In this document: piece after piece, positions 48,201-59,675 of the stretch
How positions within the stretch are numbered: the stretch's first letter is position 1
How the letters are laid out: every line of letters starts with the position of its first letter
Origin: Elysia crispata
Taxonomy: Eukaryota; Mollusca; Gastropoda; Plakobranchidae
NCBI GenBank assembly: GCA_033675545.1
Contig: JAWDGP010007314.1
Location: 186,001 to 250,000 of the forward strand
DNA length: 64,000 nt
Reading direction: 5' to 3'
Notes under the pieces: generated by a model
What the model was told of the DNA's origin: nothing
What the model saw: the letters and a program-made list of their open reading frames with translations, nothing else
The model's database searches: none
Made by a program: the position numbers and the translations under genes

Positions 48201-50021
48201 GCTAGTTCTCTCATTTCTAAACATTTTGGAGTTTTAATAACTCCACTGCTAGATTTTGAGAATGACAATCACTGAGTCTACAGGAGCTCTTCTTTTTTGA
48301 AGTTAAACAAGAGTAATTACTTTCCTTGTGTCACTATTCAGATGTTCAGTAGGTTTTGAAACCCTGAAGACTTAAACCCTTTTTTTATACTCTAAAAGAG
48401 ATTTTGACTAGCTCTTAATGCATTCTCTTCATTTGAGTTTCTGATAACTGGAGGTGTTAATATTGTTAATTTCAATGAATGACCTCAAGTACAGTAGACT
48501 TTATTCTTGTTTAAAGGGTTACTAAGTTATGAAATTTTATAAGCCAAAATAAACAAATCATGTTTCATTTGGTTCCACGTAGACAAAATATATCTATTGT
48601 GTTAAAAGCTTTAACAAACATCCTCCCCAGTGTGTGGCTTATTCTAAATCAAACTCATGATAGGTACATTGTGTCGCAAATCAATGACCTTCATAAGCAT
48701 ATTGATTATCATGTTTCATCTGCAACTTTCATTTATTTCTTCAGGTTCTGAAGCAGTATTTGAGTCAAAGCCATTGTTGACATTTACAGACTCATGGAAA
48801 AATTTCGAAGCAAAAGATTATACTTCAGTCAAGGTATAAATTTCATTTTTCATTTGCATTTTGAAAATTTGCAGAATTTAAAAATGCATTTTTTTTTCAT
48901 TAATCAGTGTGAATATCTTTTAGCAAAATATTTTTTATGAAAAAACTTAAACCAATGAAACTAAATTTGATTTATACAAAGTTATAAACATTTTTTTTAG
49001 ATATAGTCACACAAATCATATAATTTTTTTATGAAATTTTTGCGGCAAAAGTATTGTATATATACAACACACATTACTATTTCAAAACTAAACTGTGTTG
49101 TGGTCTCAAAAGCTTTGTTGGTCTGTTTTGGTCAATAAGAACTTTACTAGGAAAAAAACGCAAAAGAGAGAGGAAAATCTAGATTGTTTGCTCATAATGC
49201 TATGATACCTCTTATTAATTAAATATGTTAGGTGATTTGAGACCTCAAATTAATTACAAGAATTACATTTTTGTTCCTTTTGTGTTTTCTGCACTATTGA
49301 ATAGGGTGACATTAGACCTCGTGTAGAGAGGAAAGGTTTCTCTGCATTCACTCACATGTTATTTGGCCCTCCAAAGCTTCAGAGTGATCTGGTGCCTCAA
49401 AGAGATCTTGTGTTTTGTATTGCATCAAGTAAGTTAATCAGAACATCTCTTACATTTATAGAAATCTGACAGGATTGATCATAGTTACTGTCTCAATGCA
49501 CATTGTTTGGAAGAATTTTAAGTGCATAAATAGACTTGTGAAGAATTCGGGATAGGAGAGACGGTTACCTCTTGCTGAAATAGAAATGTTAATTGGTTTT
49601 CTATTAAAATCTTGCTATACATTTATAACAATGGTGTGACTGGGCAGAGCTTTTCTTGTGAGATTTATTAAAAAAATATTTTTTCATCATTATATTTATT
49701 TTTCATTTCATTTTGATATAATTTTTGTACTACATCATTGCTGCTACAAAACAAATCAATATTGTTATTGATTATTTTGCGATCAGCTTTCCTATTAAAC
49801 CAAATGAATATATTCTGACACATGGTACATCTAATATCTAATGAAAAGAGGTAATGATATGGGCTAACACTGAACAAAAACACACACGGGTACCCTGTCC
49901 TCCAGTGATGTGTTACATGGAACTAAATGTGACGGAAGTATGACTCATTGAAAAACTCCGCATAGCACAATAAGACTCCCAATTCGCTTAGCAAGCCTTC
50001 CTTTCCTGCCGTCACATAGAC

Positions 50022-50076
<55 letters not shown>

Positions 50077-53000
50077 CTCTCTCTCTCTCAGTCTTTCTCA
50101 CGCACTCTCTTTTTCTCTCAATGAACTCGATCTCTCATTTTTTAAATATCTTTTCTTTCTCCTTTTCCTAATCGTCACAGTCTCTTTCTTCTTCTTTTTT
50201 TAAAGTAAATTCGTTCCTCCTTTTTCCAGTCTCCTCTTCTATCTCCCAGTGTTCTTTTGCAACTAGTGATATAATTTTTTAAACATGTATTCATTATTCT
50301 ACACTATTTTGTGTTTCTAGAATATGATTATCTACATAAAATAGTTACAGTTGCCTCTTTCAAAAATGAATGATTTGCTTGAAAATATTATGAAACGGCA
50401 GTATTTTAAAAAATAAGAAAAAAAAACCTTACCACCTTATTGTTCATGTCAGAAAATTTGATGTTTCCTGCATTTTTTTAAACTGTTTACCGTATTCCCT
50501 CCATTAGTAGCGCCATCTCTAATAAACGCCCCCCCCCCCCTTTCCCATCCAAGCAACACTTAAAAAACACCACTTTCGAGAGCAAAAGATTCTTATTAAA
50601 CTCAAACTCAAAACATTTATTAAGCGATAGATCTGATGATAACAACAGACAACACATGTAAACAATGAATGACTATGATACTGCAATTGTCATCTCAAAT
50701 TGGGGATGTCAAAGGCGTCTGAGGTTAATGTCCTGGACTATTGCAGTCCTCGTAGTCATCGGACTCGAATGACACCCAACCATGGCACTCTAAAACTAAC
50801 TAGAGAGGGGGGTGGGGGGGCGACGGCGGAAACGGCGGCACTTTGTCTTTGGAGAAAGTCATCCAAAACATTCCATTAGACGCAGATATGAGATATAGAT
50901 CCAAATGCAAGTTTATTTAAAAAAGAAAAGACATGATAATTACAGCAATAATAAACACAAAAGCCCTATTAAAGTCAGGGTTTTTTTTTTTTTGTTAAAT
51001 AAGATGAATCAAGAACTATTCACTTTCCACAAATAAATATACAAGAACCATAGTGAAAAAAAATCTTCAGTCTCTCATGTAATCTAGATTAAAGCATTAT
51101 GAAAGACAGTACAGGCGACTCCTTTGAAGAAAAATAAAATCAAAACACAAAGCTGACAATGGTATGGTTACCCAGGTCAATAATATTTCAGGTTACAAAT
51201 CAGGAGTTAACATTTAAAGAAAAACAAAATAATGATTCTCTTCTCCATTGCGCCAAGGCAGATTTCTCACACAATAGAAAGTTTGAATATTTATTATAAA
51301 TTTTAAGAAAATCCTAGAATTGATTTACAAAATACTATGCAATGTGGCATTAATTTAAAGATGCTGGTAGTCTAGCTCTGTCTTACAACTGCGACTGGAT
51401 GTAACTAGATCTATTAAATATGTAATGTCTTCTAAATACATTCATGCTTTGTGCCTATATAATAATATAGATTAGAGCAGATTGCACATGTCATGTATTT
51501 AGATGACAACTACTGTTCTAACTTTGTGCATCACTCACATGTTTTCATCTAATACTTTCTCTGTCTTCCAGCACCCTTTGATAATGACTGTGCAGATCAT
51601 GTGCAGGTTCTTCAAACTGTATACAGATGTTTGACTGGTTCCAAGTTTGATTGCCAACGATATGGAAGCCATTGGGAAGAAATTGGCTTTCAAGGTAATG
51701 TGAAAAAGACGATACAGTAGTTTCACATCCCATCTGCAAATCTTGTTGCAATTTTTATGGAAAAGCAACTTATTTTTACTTATCATAGGGCCCTGGTCTG
51801 TGAAAGGAGTCACCTCCTATAGCCAGAGCAAGAAGTGTAAAATATGGCACTAGTATTGAAAACCTGTTATGCACTTCAAAATAAATTTGCGCAGTTGCTT
51901 GCTCAATAAATGCCTTCTGTGAAATAATTGTCAGGTCCTGAATTTTATATGCACTCAATAGTGAAAGAGTGCACCTTTGGACGAAAGAAAAAAAACTCAA
52001 AGGTAAATAGGATCCAAGAGATTGAGTGAAACTACAACTTATTTACTTTTATCTTTGTTTTTATACTTTTCATAAACCTGACTTGATTGATCGTTACTAT
52101 TTATAGATAGACAGTGCTGATATTGTATTGTTACCTCTATGTTTTTGTTTTTTCTTAAGATTGCTTTAGTTTTATTGTGTGAGAAATACATTAGTTTTGT
52201 ATCGAAATCCAATTAAATAAACTTTTAAACTTGGCTTTCCGAGGATATAGAAACTTTTACTTAAAACTGAAGTAATACAGTGCACTCCTGATATATCGAC
52301 ATATAAGGATCCAAAATTTCTATATCGATATAAGCAAAATGTCTCTCTTAATTTAAATACCCTTTTTTTCAAATTACACTTCATGTACAGGGTTTTATAC
52401 TTAAGGGGAAGCAACTACTTGTTGCTTCTAGACTTCCGGTTACGTTCCTTGTTTTGAAATATATGTGGCTTTCCTGTTGCACACATGCAGACTATCCCTC
52501 CCGTCCTCTCCTAGATCTAGATTCAACTGGGGGTTCTGTGCAGGCCTGATAGGTGCTAGCCTAGTCCTGAGTTGGAGTTCAACTTTTCAAGGCCCCAACA
52601 CACTTACCATTCAGCGCAGTAGGCTAAGCCCCTCCATTCCCCATGAATCATTGAATGTGATAACACTATACTAGGGCCCATTGGTCGCAACGAGGTTCAC
52701 GTCCCCTCCTCTCTCCCTCCCCATCCTTATCATCCCACCACACCTCCAGTCACAGCAACAAAGGTACAGAGTACCAAAGGGATTGCCACTCGCTTTGCAA
52801 TGTAACACACCAGCATGAGACATTTATAAAGAAAGGACGAGAATGAGATTATTTTTGTTTTATCACTGGGCCTGGTTACCTTGGTGCTAACAATGTCGAT
52901 ATAAGAGAAAAGAAGAGAGAGGGTGTCGATATAGATAACTGTAATTATAGACAGCAAATAAGGGAAAAATGCGGACTTGATAAAGCATGTCGATAAAAGA

Positions 53001-56000
53001 AAAGAGTCGATAGAGGCGATGTCGATATAAGTTGTTGCACTGTATCTTTCTTGATTCAAATGAAAGAGGGCTCTGAGATAAGAGATACCTAATGGAAAAC
53101 TTAAAAGTTCAAAATTGCTTTTTCACTTACACTGTGACTAATGACTTTACAAAAATATTTAACGTGAAAACCAAAATGTTAAGATATTGATTGACCGTAT
53201 GCTTTTCAAACTTCGTTTTTGAGTTGGATAATGTTATGAGTAAAATACTTTGACGAAGCTGAGCTGAAAATTATTTTTTCACAATGCAGTTTTGACTTTT
53301 GTGACATTTTCCTCCTCTGCTATTTTTTTTTATCTCATAGGGAGGGATCCAGCCACTGATCTTCGAGGGGCTGGCATGCTTGCCCTTCTGCACCTCTTGT
53401 TTTTCCTGCGAGATCCTTCAACAAGGGACTTAGCAAGAGATGTCTATAAGCTATCCCTGCATCCTACTCAAGTATACTTTTTTCAGCATGAAAGAGCTTT
53501 TGAATTACATCTAATGGTGTTATTCTTATCATCATGATTTCTTACTTTTAAGATTTATCAAAAAAAAAAAAAAAATTGTGACTAAGATTTTCACACATCA
53601 CCAGTTTATTTGATATATATCTTGATACACTATGATATACTGTAATCAAAGATTTTTAGTTCCCATCATTTTCACTGCAGAAAATTATGAAGTCTAAATC
53701 CTATTTAATCTCAACAAGTAGCCAACTTAATCCATAAAGATAAATAGAATCAAGCAAAAGCTTAAAAAAAAATGTTTACCTTCAATTAGCTTCTTTTTTT
53801 AAATTTAATTTGGGAATTTTTTAAAAGTTCTGTTGTCAATGAAGTAAAAAAAAAACAAGAACAGAGCAACTGCTCTGTCTTTACAAAGATTTATATTATT
53901 AGGAAAAAGATATAATTAATACAAATGAGAATGTAACAATTTTATCAGATCTAGCAATGTAAAAAAATTTTATACCTGGTCTTTATTAAAATTTGCAGAA
54001 ATCTGCAATCTTTATCAAAACTTGCAGAAATCTGCAATTTGCCTTTTCCTTAAAAATTTTTAGAGGTGAATCTCACTTTCTCCTAGTAAATGCAATCCAG
54101 TTTCTAAGTAAGAATCTAAATGAGCTTGCCATTACTTCATCAATACATAAGGCTTAAGCAGATTTAGGAAGAAGATGATGCAGTGACCTTGAACTATTTT
54201 CAGATGATAAAAAATTGATTATAGCCATCATAGTTGATACTATATTAGCTGAATTCTCTAAAAGTTTGTAAAAGATATACCTGCAAAGGCATTTGTGAAT
54301 TACAAGAAAAATGTTTAAAAAAATTATTTCACTTTATTGTTTCACACATTTTTTAAAACAAAACTATTCTTATAAGAAATCAAAACTTTTACCTTTTTTT
54401 TATTATTCAAGAAATAATTTACTGTTCTATTTCTACAGAACTTTCCTTTTTGTGTGATGGGTATAAATCTATCTCGCATCTGCATTCAAGTTTTAAGAGA
54501 AGAGATTTATAACAGGTTTGTTCTGCTTTTTTTCCTTTAGTAGTCTTTTTTTTTAATGGAGATAATGGTCGCCTTCATCATCATAAGTATTGAATTAATA
54601 CCATCTGAGCTCTGTACTGGTCACAAACATAAGACACCAGCCATAAACGTCTGTCTCACAAGATTTTGTGATAATAAAATTGTATGTGTGCTCAATCCAA
54701 ACCATATTTACAGATTAGTGTTGACTCTGATTAGGTTTAATCTTTTCTATGCCCTAAAATACAAATTGCAAAATTTGATACATATGTCTCTGGACAAGAA
54801 GTAATGAATTAAGCATGTGATATTGATTATGGTGCAATAATGCAAAAAATAGTTTGTTTCATTTAACAATGCACAGCAAGGGAGTACTTGCTTGGCCATT
54901 ACCTGCAATTAGTTATCAATTTCTACCATGTTTTTAGGCTTACTTGTTCTTTGAACTCTATTAATAGCAAAATAAATTTCACAATGTTCTCAGATTAAGA
55001 GATATGAACTGCAATTTGAAGGATCTGTACTGAAAAAGATTTAAATTCCAATTCAGATTGCATGAAATATATTAAATAAAAATGAACAAATGCTCTAGGG
55101 CTTCCTATTTGTCTGGTTGTAAGACAGACCTCATGATCATAAGACCTAGTTGTGTGGTATAGCTTTATGCAAAAATCAAGGTTGGGCTTATAGATAATTA
55201 TTCATAGTTCAAATAGTTATATAACAATATTTAAAAAAAACTGCCCTTTTTGCCCCAGGCAATACAGATGACTAATGATTGATATAACATATTATTATCA
55301 TGTAGTAATTTTTCAAGCTTTATTTCTAAACTTATTATCATGTAGTAATTTTTCAAGCTTTATTTCTTAGAATCTTTATGACTAAATTAATAATTTCAGA
55401 GAATGCAACAAAAGGAAAAATGTGGTGGCCACTATAAACAATGTCTACGCAGCTCTCTTCCTTCATCTGTTTAAATTATGGAAACAAGGGAAAACTATCG
55501 CAGATTCAGGATTTGTGTTAAAAGGTAAATGTCTTGCTGTGATATAATTTTCATTTTCCCCTTGAATGAACAGTTTTGATTAAAAAAAATGTTTGAGGTA
55601 TTTCCTCCTCAATCAATCAGATGCCATCTCTAAAGGTGTCTCTAAGGTAAACAGAAGTCAAGAATTATATAAACATTAAAATATAAAGATTTTTCCACAG
55701 TTATTTGTTGAACAGTTTGAATAATGTCTGGTTATTTTAGCACTGATGATTTTTTTTTTTTGGGTTTTATTGGAAAAAGAAAATACATGAATCAAGATGT
55801 AGATTTACAGTTTTCATGATAATTTTTGTTCCTCTTTCTTTATACTTCATGATGTTGAAACATTGTTATACTATGTAATAATCAACCATATGCAAAGTGT
55901 GTTTCAAAATATTTCTTTTGTTTTTTTTACAGAGGTTGAAACTCATAGTCGGAAACATGCTAAAAGCATTTTCAAAGACTTGGAAAACTATGAAAAGATG

Positions 56001-56108
56001 AAAAAGCATCAGGGTCCATTTGGTGAACCCACAGAAGTAGAGCCGTCATTCTTCAGTGTGTGCAAGGAAGATCAGTGTGATACCAAGTCTGCTGCAGAGT
56101 TGTATTAA
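45094..56108 (+). CDS. ELMOD3: ELMO domain-containing protein 3 (11 coding exons)
   Basis: Join: 45094-45285, 46152-46652, 47176-47296, 47577-47606, 48745-48833, 49305-49428, 51572-51694, 53341-53471, 54439-54515, 55400-55524, 55933-56108. All introns are GT-AG and all phases fit, giving 562 aa. ELMOD proteins are GTPase-activating proteins for Arl2/Arf-family GTPases; ELMOD3 is linked in mammals to hearing, actin and cilia. Residues 1-280 are acidic and Ser/Thr rich with no domain (probably disordered). The ELMO domain occupies roughly 340-545 and holds WEEIGFQGRDPATDLRGAG, with R402 as the likely catalytic arginine, then NFPFCVMGINLSRI and SDSGFVLKE-like ADSGFVLKE, the signature that points to ELMOD3 rather than ELMOD1/2. 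Human ELMOD3 is about 381 aa, so the N-terminal region here is much longer. The start is the first ATG after an acceptor; coding could begin in an earlier exon. Confidence 0.92.
46152..46652 (+). CDS. ELMOD3: ELMOD3 coding exon 2 (long disordered exon)
   Basis: 167 codons between TAACAG and AAG/GTTAGT, phase 0 both sides, so it could be skipped in frame. It contains an NNSDDSDSEFEVPD acidic cluster (casein-kinase-2-like sites) and many Ser, Glu and Pro residues. No domain is recognised. Confidence 0.88.
47176..47296 (+). CDS. ELMOD3: ELMOD3 coding exon 3
   Basis: 121 nt, phase 0 to 1. The acceptor is a tandem CAGCAG, so 47176 or 47179 may be used, adding or removing one Gln. It contains the acidic AEDWEGVQTVEP segment. 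Confidence 0.85.
47577..47606 (+). CDS. ELMOD3: ELMOD3 coding exon 4 (30-nt microexon)
   Basis: Thirty nucleotides encoding GFINAGKKLS plus a split codon, phase 1 on both sides, between CTTCAG and CAG/GTAAGT. Both splice sites are strong. Skipping would keep the frame. Confidence 0.75.
48745..48833 (+). CDS. ELMOD3: ELMOD3 coding exon 5
   Basis: 89 nt, phase 1 to 0, with TTCAG acceptor and AAG/GTATAA donor. Encodes AVFESKPLLTFTDSWKNFEA, a region just before the ELMO domain. Confidence 0.85.
49305..49428 (+). CDS. ELMOD3: ELMOD3 coding exon 6
   Basis: 124 nt, phase 0 to 1. Encodes the entry to the conserved part, with LFGPPKL and PQRDLVFCIAS. Confidence 0.88.
50027..50089. repeat. (CT)n microsatellite in ELMOD3 intron 6
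   Basis: CT run with CTAT interruptions; a pyrimidine-rich flank continues to about 50250. Confidence 0.93.
50490..50870 (-). mobile_element. Degenerate pogo-like DNA transposon remnant
   Basis: Within ELMOD3 intron 6. 50490-50540 reads ACCGTATTCCCTCC then AATAAACGCCCC plus a C run, a form of terminus often seen in animal pogo/Tigger-like elements. On the minus strand around 50775-50715 a short frame reads WVSFESDDYEDCNSPGH, like the acidic C-terminal end of such transposases. No opposite terminus or catalytic region was identified. Confidence 0.3.
51572..51694 (+). CDS. ELMOD3: ELMOD3 coding exon 7
   Basis: 123 nt, phase 1 to 1. Encodes VLQTVYRCLTGSKFDCQRYG then WEEIGFQ, the left half of the GAP signature. 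Confidence 0.95.
52278..53042. mobile_element. Non-autonomous pogo/Tigger-like element in ELMOD3 intron 7
   Basis: Begins CAGTGCACTCCTGATATATC and ends, read from the other strand, CAGTGCAACAACTTATATCG. Both ends share CAGTGCA and TATATCGACAT as imperfect inverted termini, and each is next to TA (52276-52277 and 53043-53044). Further TCGATATA motifs recur near both ends. At 765 bp there is no transposase frame, so it is a deleted or miniature derivative. Assignment to pogo/Tigger rests on the CAGTG start and TA duplication. Confidence 0.6.
53341..53471 (+). CDS. ELMOD3: ELMOD3 coding exon 8 (catalytic arginine)
   Basis: 131 nt, phase 1 to 0. Encodes RDPATDLRGAGMLALLHLL; the Arg of TDLRG (R402) is the conserved GAP arginine of the family. 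Confidence 0.95.
53981..54038. repeat. 29-bp tandem duplication in ELMOD3 intron 8
   Basis: Two adjacent copies (53981-54009, 54010-54038) beginning CTTTAT and ending CAGAAATCTGCAAT with two differences. Each contains the palindrome TTGCAGAAATCTGCAA. Confidence 0.88.
54439..54515 (+). CDS. ELMOD3: ELMOD3 coding exon 9
   Basis: 77 nt, phase 0 to 2. Encodes NFPFCVMGINLSRICIQVLR, highly typical of ELMOD3. Confidence 0.93.
55292..55371. repeat. 40-bp tandem duplication in ELMOD3 intron 9
   Basis: TTATTATCATGTAGTAAT through CTTTATTTCT is repeated at 40-bp spacing, identical apart from the junction bases. It lies just before exon 10 (55400), so it is near the branch-point region. Confidence 0.9.
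55400..55524 (+). CDS. ELMOD3: ELMOD3 coding exon 10
   Basis: 125 nt, phase 2 to 1. Encodes NNVYAALFLHLFKLW and ADSGFVLK, ELMO-domain C-terminal helices. Confidence 0.93.
55933..56108 (+). CDS. ELMOD3: ELMOD3 coding exon 11 and stop
   Basis: Final 176 nt, ending with TAA at 56106-56108. Encodes a basic helix (HSRKHAKSIFKDLE) and a variable tail ending KSAAELY. Confidence 0.9.
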
Positions 56109-56934
56109 ATTTAATCCAGTAAGCAGCTCATTGCAATATAAGAGAAACAAGGAAAAAAGAAGGGAGTCTGTTTTTTATTATGAGCTCAGAGGAAAAAGTA
56201 TGAAGGAAATTATGGTTGTTTTTTATTTCTTTATTATGCAACCATTGATGTCATTGTTTCCAATAGTCAGCCAAATTCATTTGGCCTACTACTAGTTATC
56301 AAATTGAGCAGTGAGCCGTATAAATATTGACCAAGATTCCTGACATTTTTTTTAATCAAGGTTTTTTGAAATTTAACCCAAACATTAGAGCGTGTGACTT
56401 CTATCAAATACAATTCCTATTTATACTTCAAATTTGTGATCTTTGCACCTGCTGCAGAATTTTTGTGAAACCAAGGATGATCCTGGAACAGTTACAATCT
56501 CTGCTGTTATAGCAATATCATTGGCTAAAAAACAATCGCACCGTGTACTTAGATTTCTTCAACATGAGAATCTTAATATTTTCCAAATTAAAATGAACTT
56601 GTACTTCTGAGTAGAAATGCCTTTTCCCTTGCTTTTTTTTTAATTTAGCCCTCAAAATGATCAATTGCTTCAACCATTATTTCTATAAGCTTTGTTCTAA
56701 GCAATTACACTTTCTTTTTTGAAGTAAAATCAAGTAATATGCTCTGTTTTGAAAAAGTGTTCACCATTCCATGAAGCTTTGGTGATTTTTAGTTAGAATG
56801 CTGAGATCTACAAGTTTCAAAGCTCTTGTACTTTCAGGTGACTTTCATATTTCATCTTTTCATACTTGTTTTACATTGTTTTGTTTAATAAGTAACAAAT
56901 AGGAGGGACACCTTGTTAATAGGCTTTATTGGAT

Positions 56935-56945
56935 AATAAAATAAA
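56935..56945 (+). promoter_or_regulatory. Candidate poly(A) signals, proximal
   Basis: Two overlapping AATAAA hexamers, 56935-56940 and 56940-56945, about 830 bases after the ELMOD3 stop. Confidence 0.4.
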
Positions 56946-57596
56946 CAATAAATCCATATTTCTTTTTGAATACTCAACCATGTCTCAACAATATCAAAGT
57001 GTGTATTGATTACATGCAAGTTGTCTTTACATTGTGATAAATTCTTGAAACAAATTTTATTATCTAATCCACCAAGTTAGGGTAAAGAGGGAGGAGGAAG
57101 CAAATATATTAGAAGAGTGGAGGAGAGATGGGATGTAAAATCTGTGATCAAATCCTGATCTGTGCTACATGGTTGAGAAGTGATCTTACTTGACTAGACT
57201 ATTCTTTGACTATTTGTACATATTTCTAATATCTGTGATTGTAGAAGTCATACTAGCATTGCACTTAACCTTTGAACTCGAAAACAAGCAGTTGCAATTT
57301 CTGTCATTATTTGGAATCTTTAAAGGTTAACTATGTAAAGATGGTACAGGTTCAGGAGCAACATCTGAGAGGGGCAGAATCTCAACTCGTTTGGAAAGAC
57401 AGCTTAGTCATTTTGTTGGTCCAAGAGCATAAACTTCCGCCGCCAAATTTACTGCAATACCATGGACAGTTCATAAAGATTAATTTTTTTTTATCCTTTT
57501 GATTTTTGATAACTTATACATTCCATGCCTGTAGGCAATTCTCAAAATATATCAATAGATATCTCGTGTGTTTCACGTTTGAACATGTAAACTTGA

Positions 57597-57602
57597 AATA
57601 AA
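57597..57602 (+). promoter_or_regulatory. Candidate poly(A) signal, distal
   Basis: AATAAA in ACTTGAAATAAACACAAATG, followed by TG/T-rich sequence within 50 bases, as expected for a cleavage site. Confidence 0.5.
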
Positions 57603-57828
57603 CACAAATGTTTATATTGTCAACTTATTATTAGTTTGAATTAATTTTGTTTGTGGGTCCTAAGTCAAAGTCACATTTGCTATTTGTTATTTAAGTTTGC
57701 ATGTCGCCTATGGCAATAAATGACGGACACAACAGCACTGAAATTGCATCAACAATAGGGCAAGCAAAAATGAGTTTTCAGACAATGAAATCGGACTTAA
57801 GAAATAAATAATCTCCATCCACATTGGA

Positions 57829-58816
57829 AGAGCTCTAGATTGCTATATTGCACCCATTCTAATGTGTGGATGCGAGGTATGGACCATTTCAAAATACATG
57901 TATCTACAAAAGGAACTGGAGGCAACATAAGTATGGATTGAAAAGAAATCAAAAGAGTGTTACGAGAAGCTGACATAACAAAATCACTAATTAATAGAAT
58001 ATGAAAATTCCATGCAACCTCTTTTAGCCATGTGATGAAGAAAGAGAAAATAGAACATCTTGTGATAACTGAATGATCAAAGGAAAATGCAGCAGGGAAA
58101 ACGGCAGAAAAGATGTCTAACAAAGTAGCTAAATGTAAGTCGAGTGACAGATGCACTAAAAGTGACAAGGGATTGGGATGGTTGGAAGGTCATGATAGCC
58201 TACCCTAAAAAGCAGGTTGATTCATAAATGGCAATAAACAAAAAAAAACAAAAAAAAAACAGAACAAAAACAAACAAAGGAATATGAAAATGCCTTGCTA
58301 CCTCTTTTAGCCATGTGATGAAGAAAGAGAAAATAGAACATCTTGTGATAACTGAATGATCAAAGGAAAATGCAGCAGGGGAAAACGACAGAAAAGATGT
58401 CTAACAAAGTAGCTAAATGTAAGTCGAGTGACATGCACTAAAAGTGATGAGGGATTGGGATGGTTGGAAAGTCATGATAGCCTACCCTAAAGAGCAGGTT
58501 GATTCATAAATGGCAATAAACAAAAAAAAAAAAAAAACAGAACAAAAACAAACAAAGGAATATGAAAATGCCATGCTACCTCTTTTGGCCATGTGATGAA
58601 GAAAGAGAAAATAGAACATCTTGTGATAACTGAATGATCAAAGGAAAATGCAGCAGGGGAAAACGGCAGAAAAGATGTCTAACAAAATAGCTAAATGTAA
58701 GTCGAGTGACATGCACTAAAAGTGACGAGGGATTGGGATGGTTGGAAGGTCATGATAGCCTACCCTAATGAGCAGGTTGATTCATAAATAGCAATAAACA
58801 GAAAAAAAAAAACAAA
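57829..58816 (+). mobile_element. Degenerate LINE tail with tandemly triplicated 3' end
   Basis: From 57835 one frame reads LDCYIAPILMCGCEVWTIS, the C-terminal thumb region of non-LTR retrotransposon reverse transcriptases. After stops and shifts, CHVMKKEKIEHLVIT and VTRDWDGWKVMIA follow, also standard tail motifs. The final part occurs three times: units begin GAATATGAAAAT at 57997, 58280 and 58558 (spacing 283 and 278) and end in an A-rich AATAAACAAAAAAA tail. The copies are about 95 percent alike. All copies contain stops and cannot encode protein. Confidence 0.8.
57997..58816 (+). repeat. Three tandem copies of a LINE 3' end, about 280 bp
   Basis: Copies 57997-58279, 58280-58557 and 58558-58816. 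Differences between copies are single bases (for example TTTTAGCC versus TTTTGGCC, GACAGATGC versus GACATGC) and the length of the A-rich joint. Confidence 0.93.
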
Positions 58817-59373
58817 GGAGAGCATAGTTTTAAATATTATTGCATTTTTATGATGTCATATTTAAAACCATTTATCCAAAAATCAAAAAGAGTTTTTTCA
58901 AAATCCATTCCTGAAAGTGAGTTTCGTGCATGCAGAATAAATACTGTTTTTTTTTACATCTTTCATGGAAAGGCAATAAGATTTGCTTATGCAAATTATT
59001 GCTGTACCTAAAACTTTTTTGTAAACTATACAATATCTTGAATCACTGGAAATGACAGCAAGTTTCATTCCTTTGGCCTTGAAAATGAGATACAACATCT
59101 AAACAGAAAGGTGTCTTGATACGTGTACAGTATTAAATGAAACACCATCAAGCAATCTTATTTCAGCAAAACCACACAGTTTTGTCTTTGTTTTTACACT
59201 CCGTTTCAGTTCAACACAATCACCAATTTTTTTAAAACTACTGTTGAGTCAATAGTTTTGCTTGATTGAAACAATCCAGGTATATTTGATGAGTGTCATA
59301 AGAAAATTAGAGCAGAATTATTTGTCTCTCCGCCTGCCTGCCTCTAAACCTGTTTGTTTGCTTAGTCATTATT

Positions 59374-59463
<90 letters not shown>

Positions 59464-59675
59464 ACACACTCACAAACACAGAATCTTTTACAAGGACGAT
59501 GACTTTTCTCATTGAAGAAAACAGTTGTGCTTCAAATTATTTTCGCGACATAAATTTGTCCTCATTCCATATTAAGTGGCGTATACATTTTCTGGTTCAA
59601 ATGACAGAAAAGAAAAAAAAGGTTAAAAAAATGTTGCTTTTCGTCTAAATGTTTGCATTATTTTAGCACAACAAC
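58817..59675. other. Spacer before RPL36
   Basis: Apart from the (CT)n at 59379-59460, no feature is recognised. The 128-codon frame across the array is an artefact. Confidence 0.5.
59379..59460. repeat. (CT)n microsatellite, 82 bp
   Basis: A perfect CT run about 320 bp upstream of the inferred RPL36 start. Confidence 0.97.

Larger units (their letters stand above)
56109..57620 (+). other. ELMOD3 3' untranslated region (inferred)
   Basis: No exon or element is recognised between the stop codon and the AATAAA at 57597. AATAAA also occurs at 56935 and 56940, which would give a shorter transcript. Confidence 0.5.
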
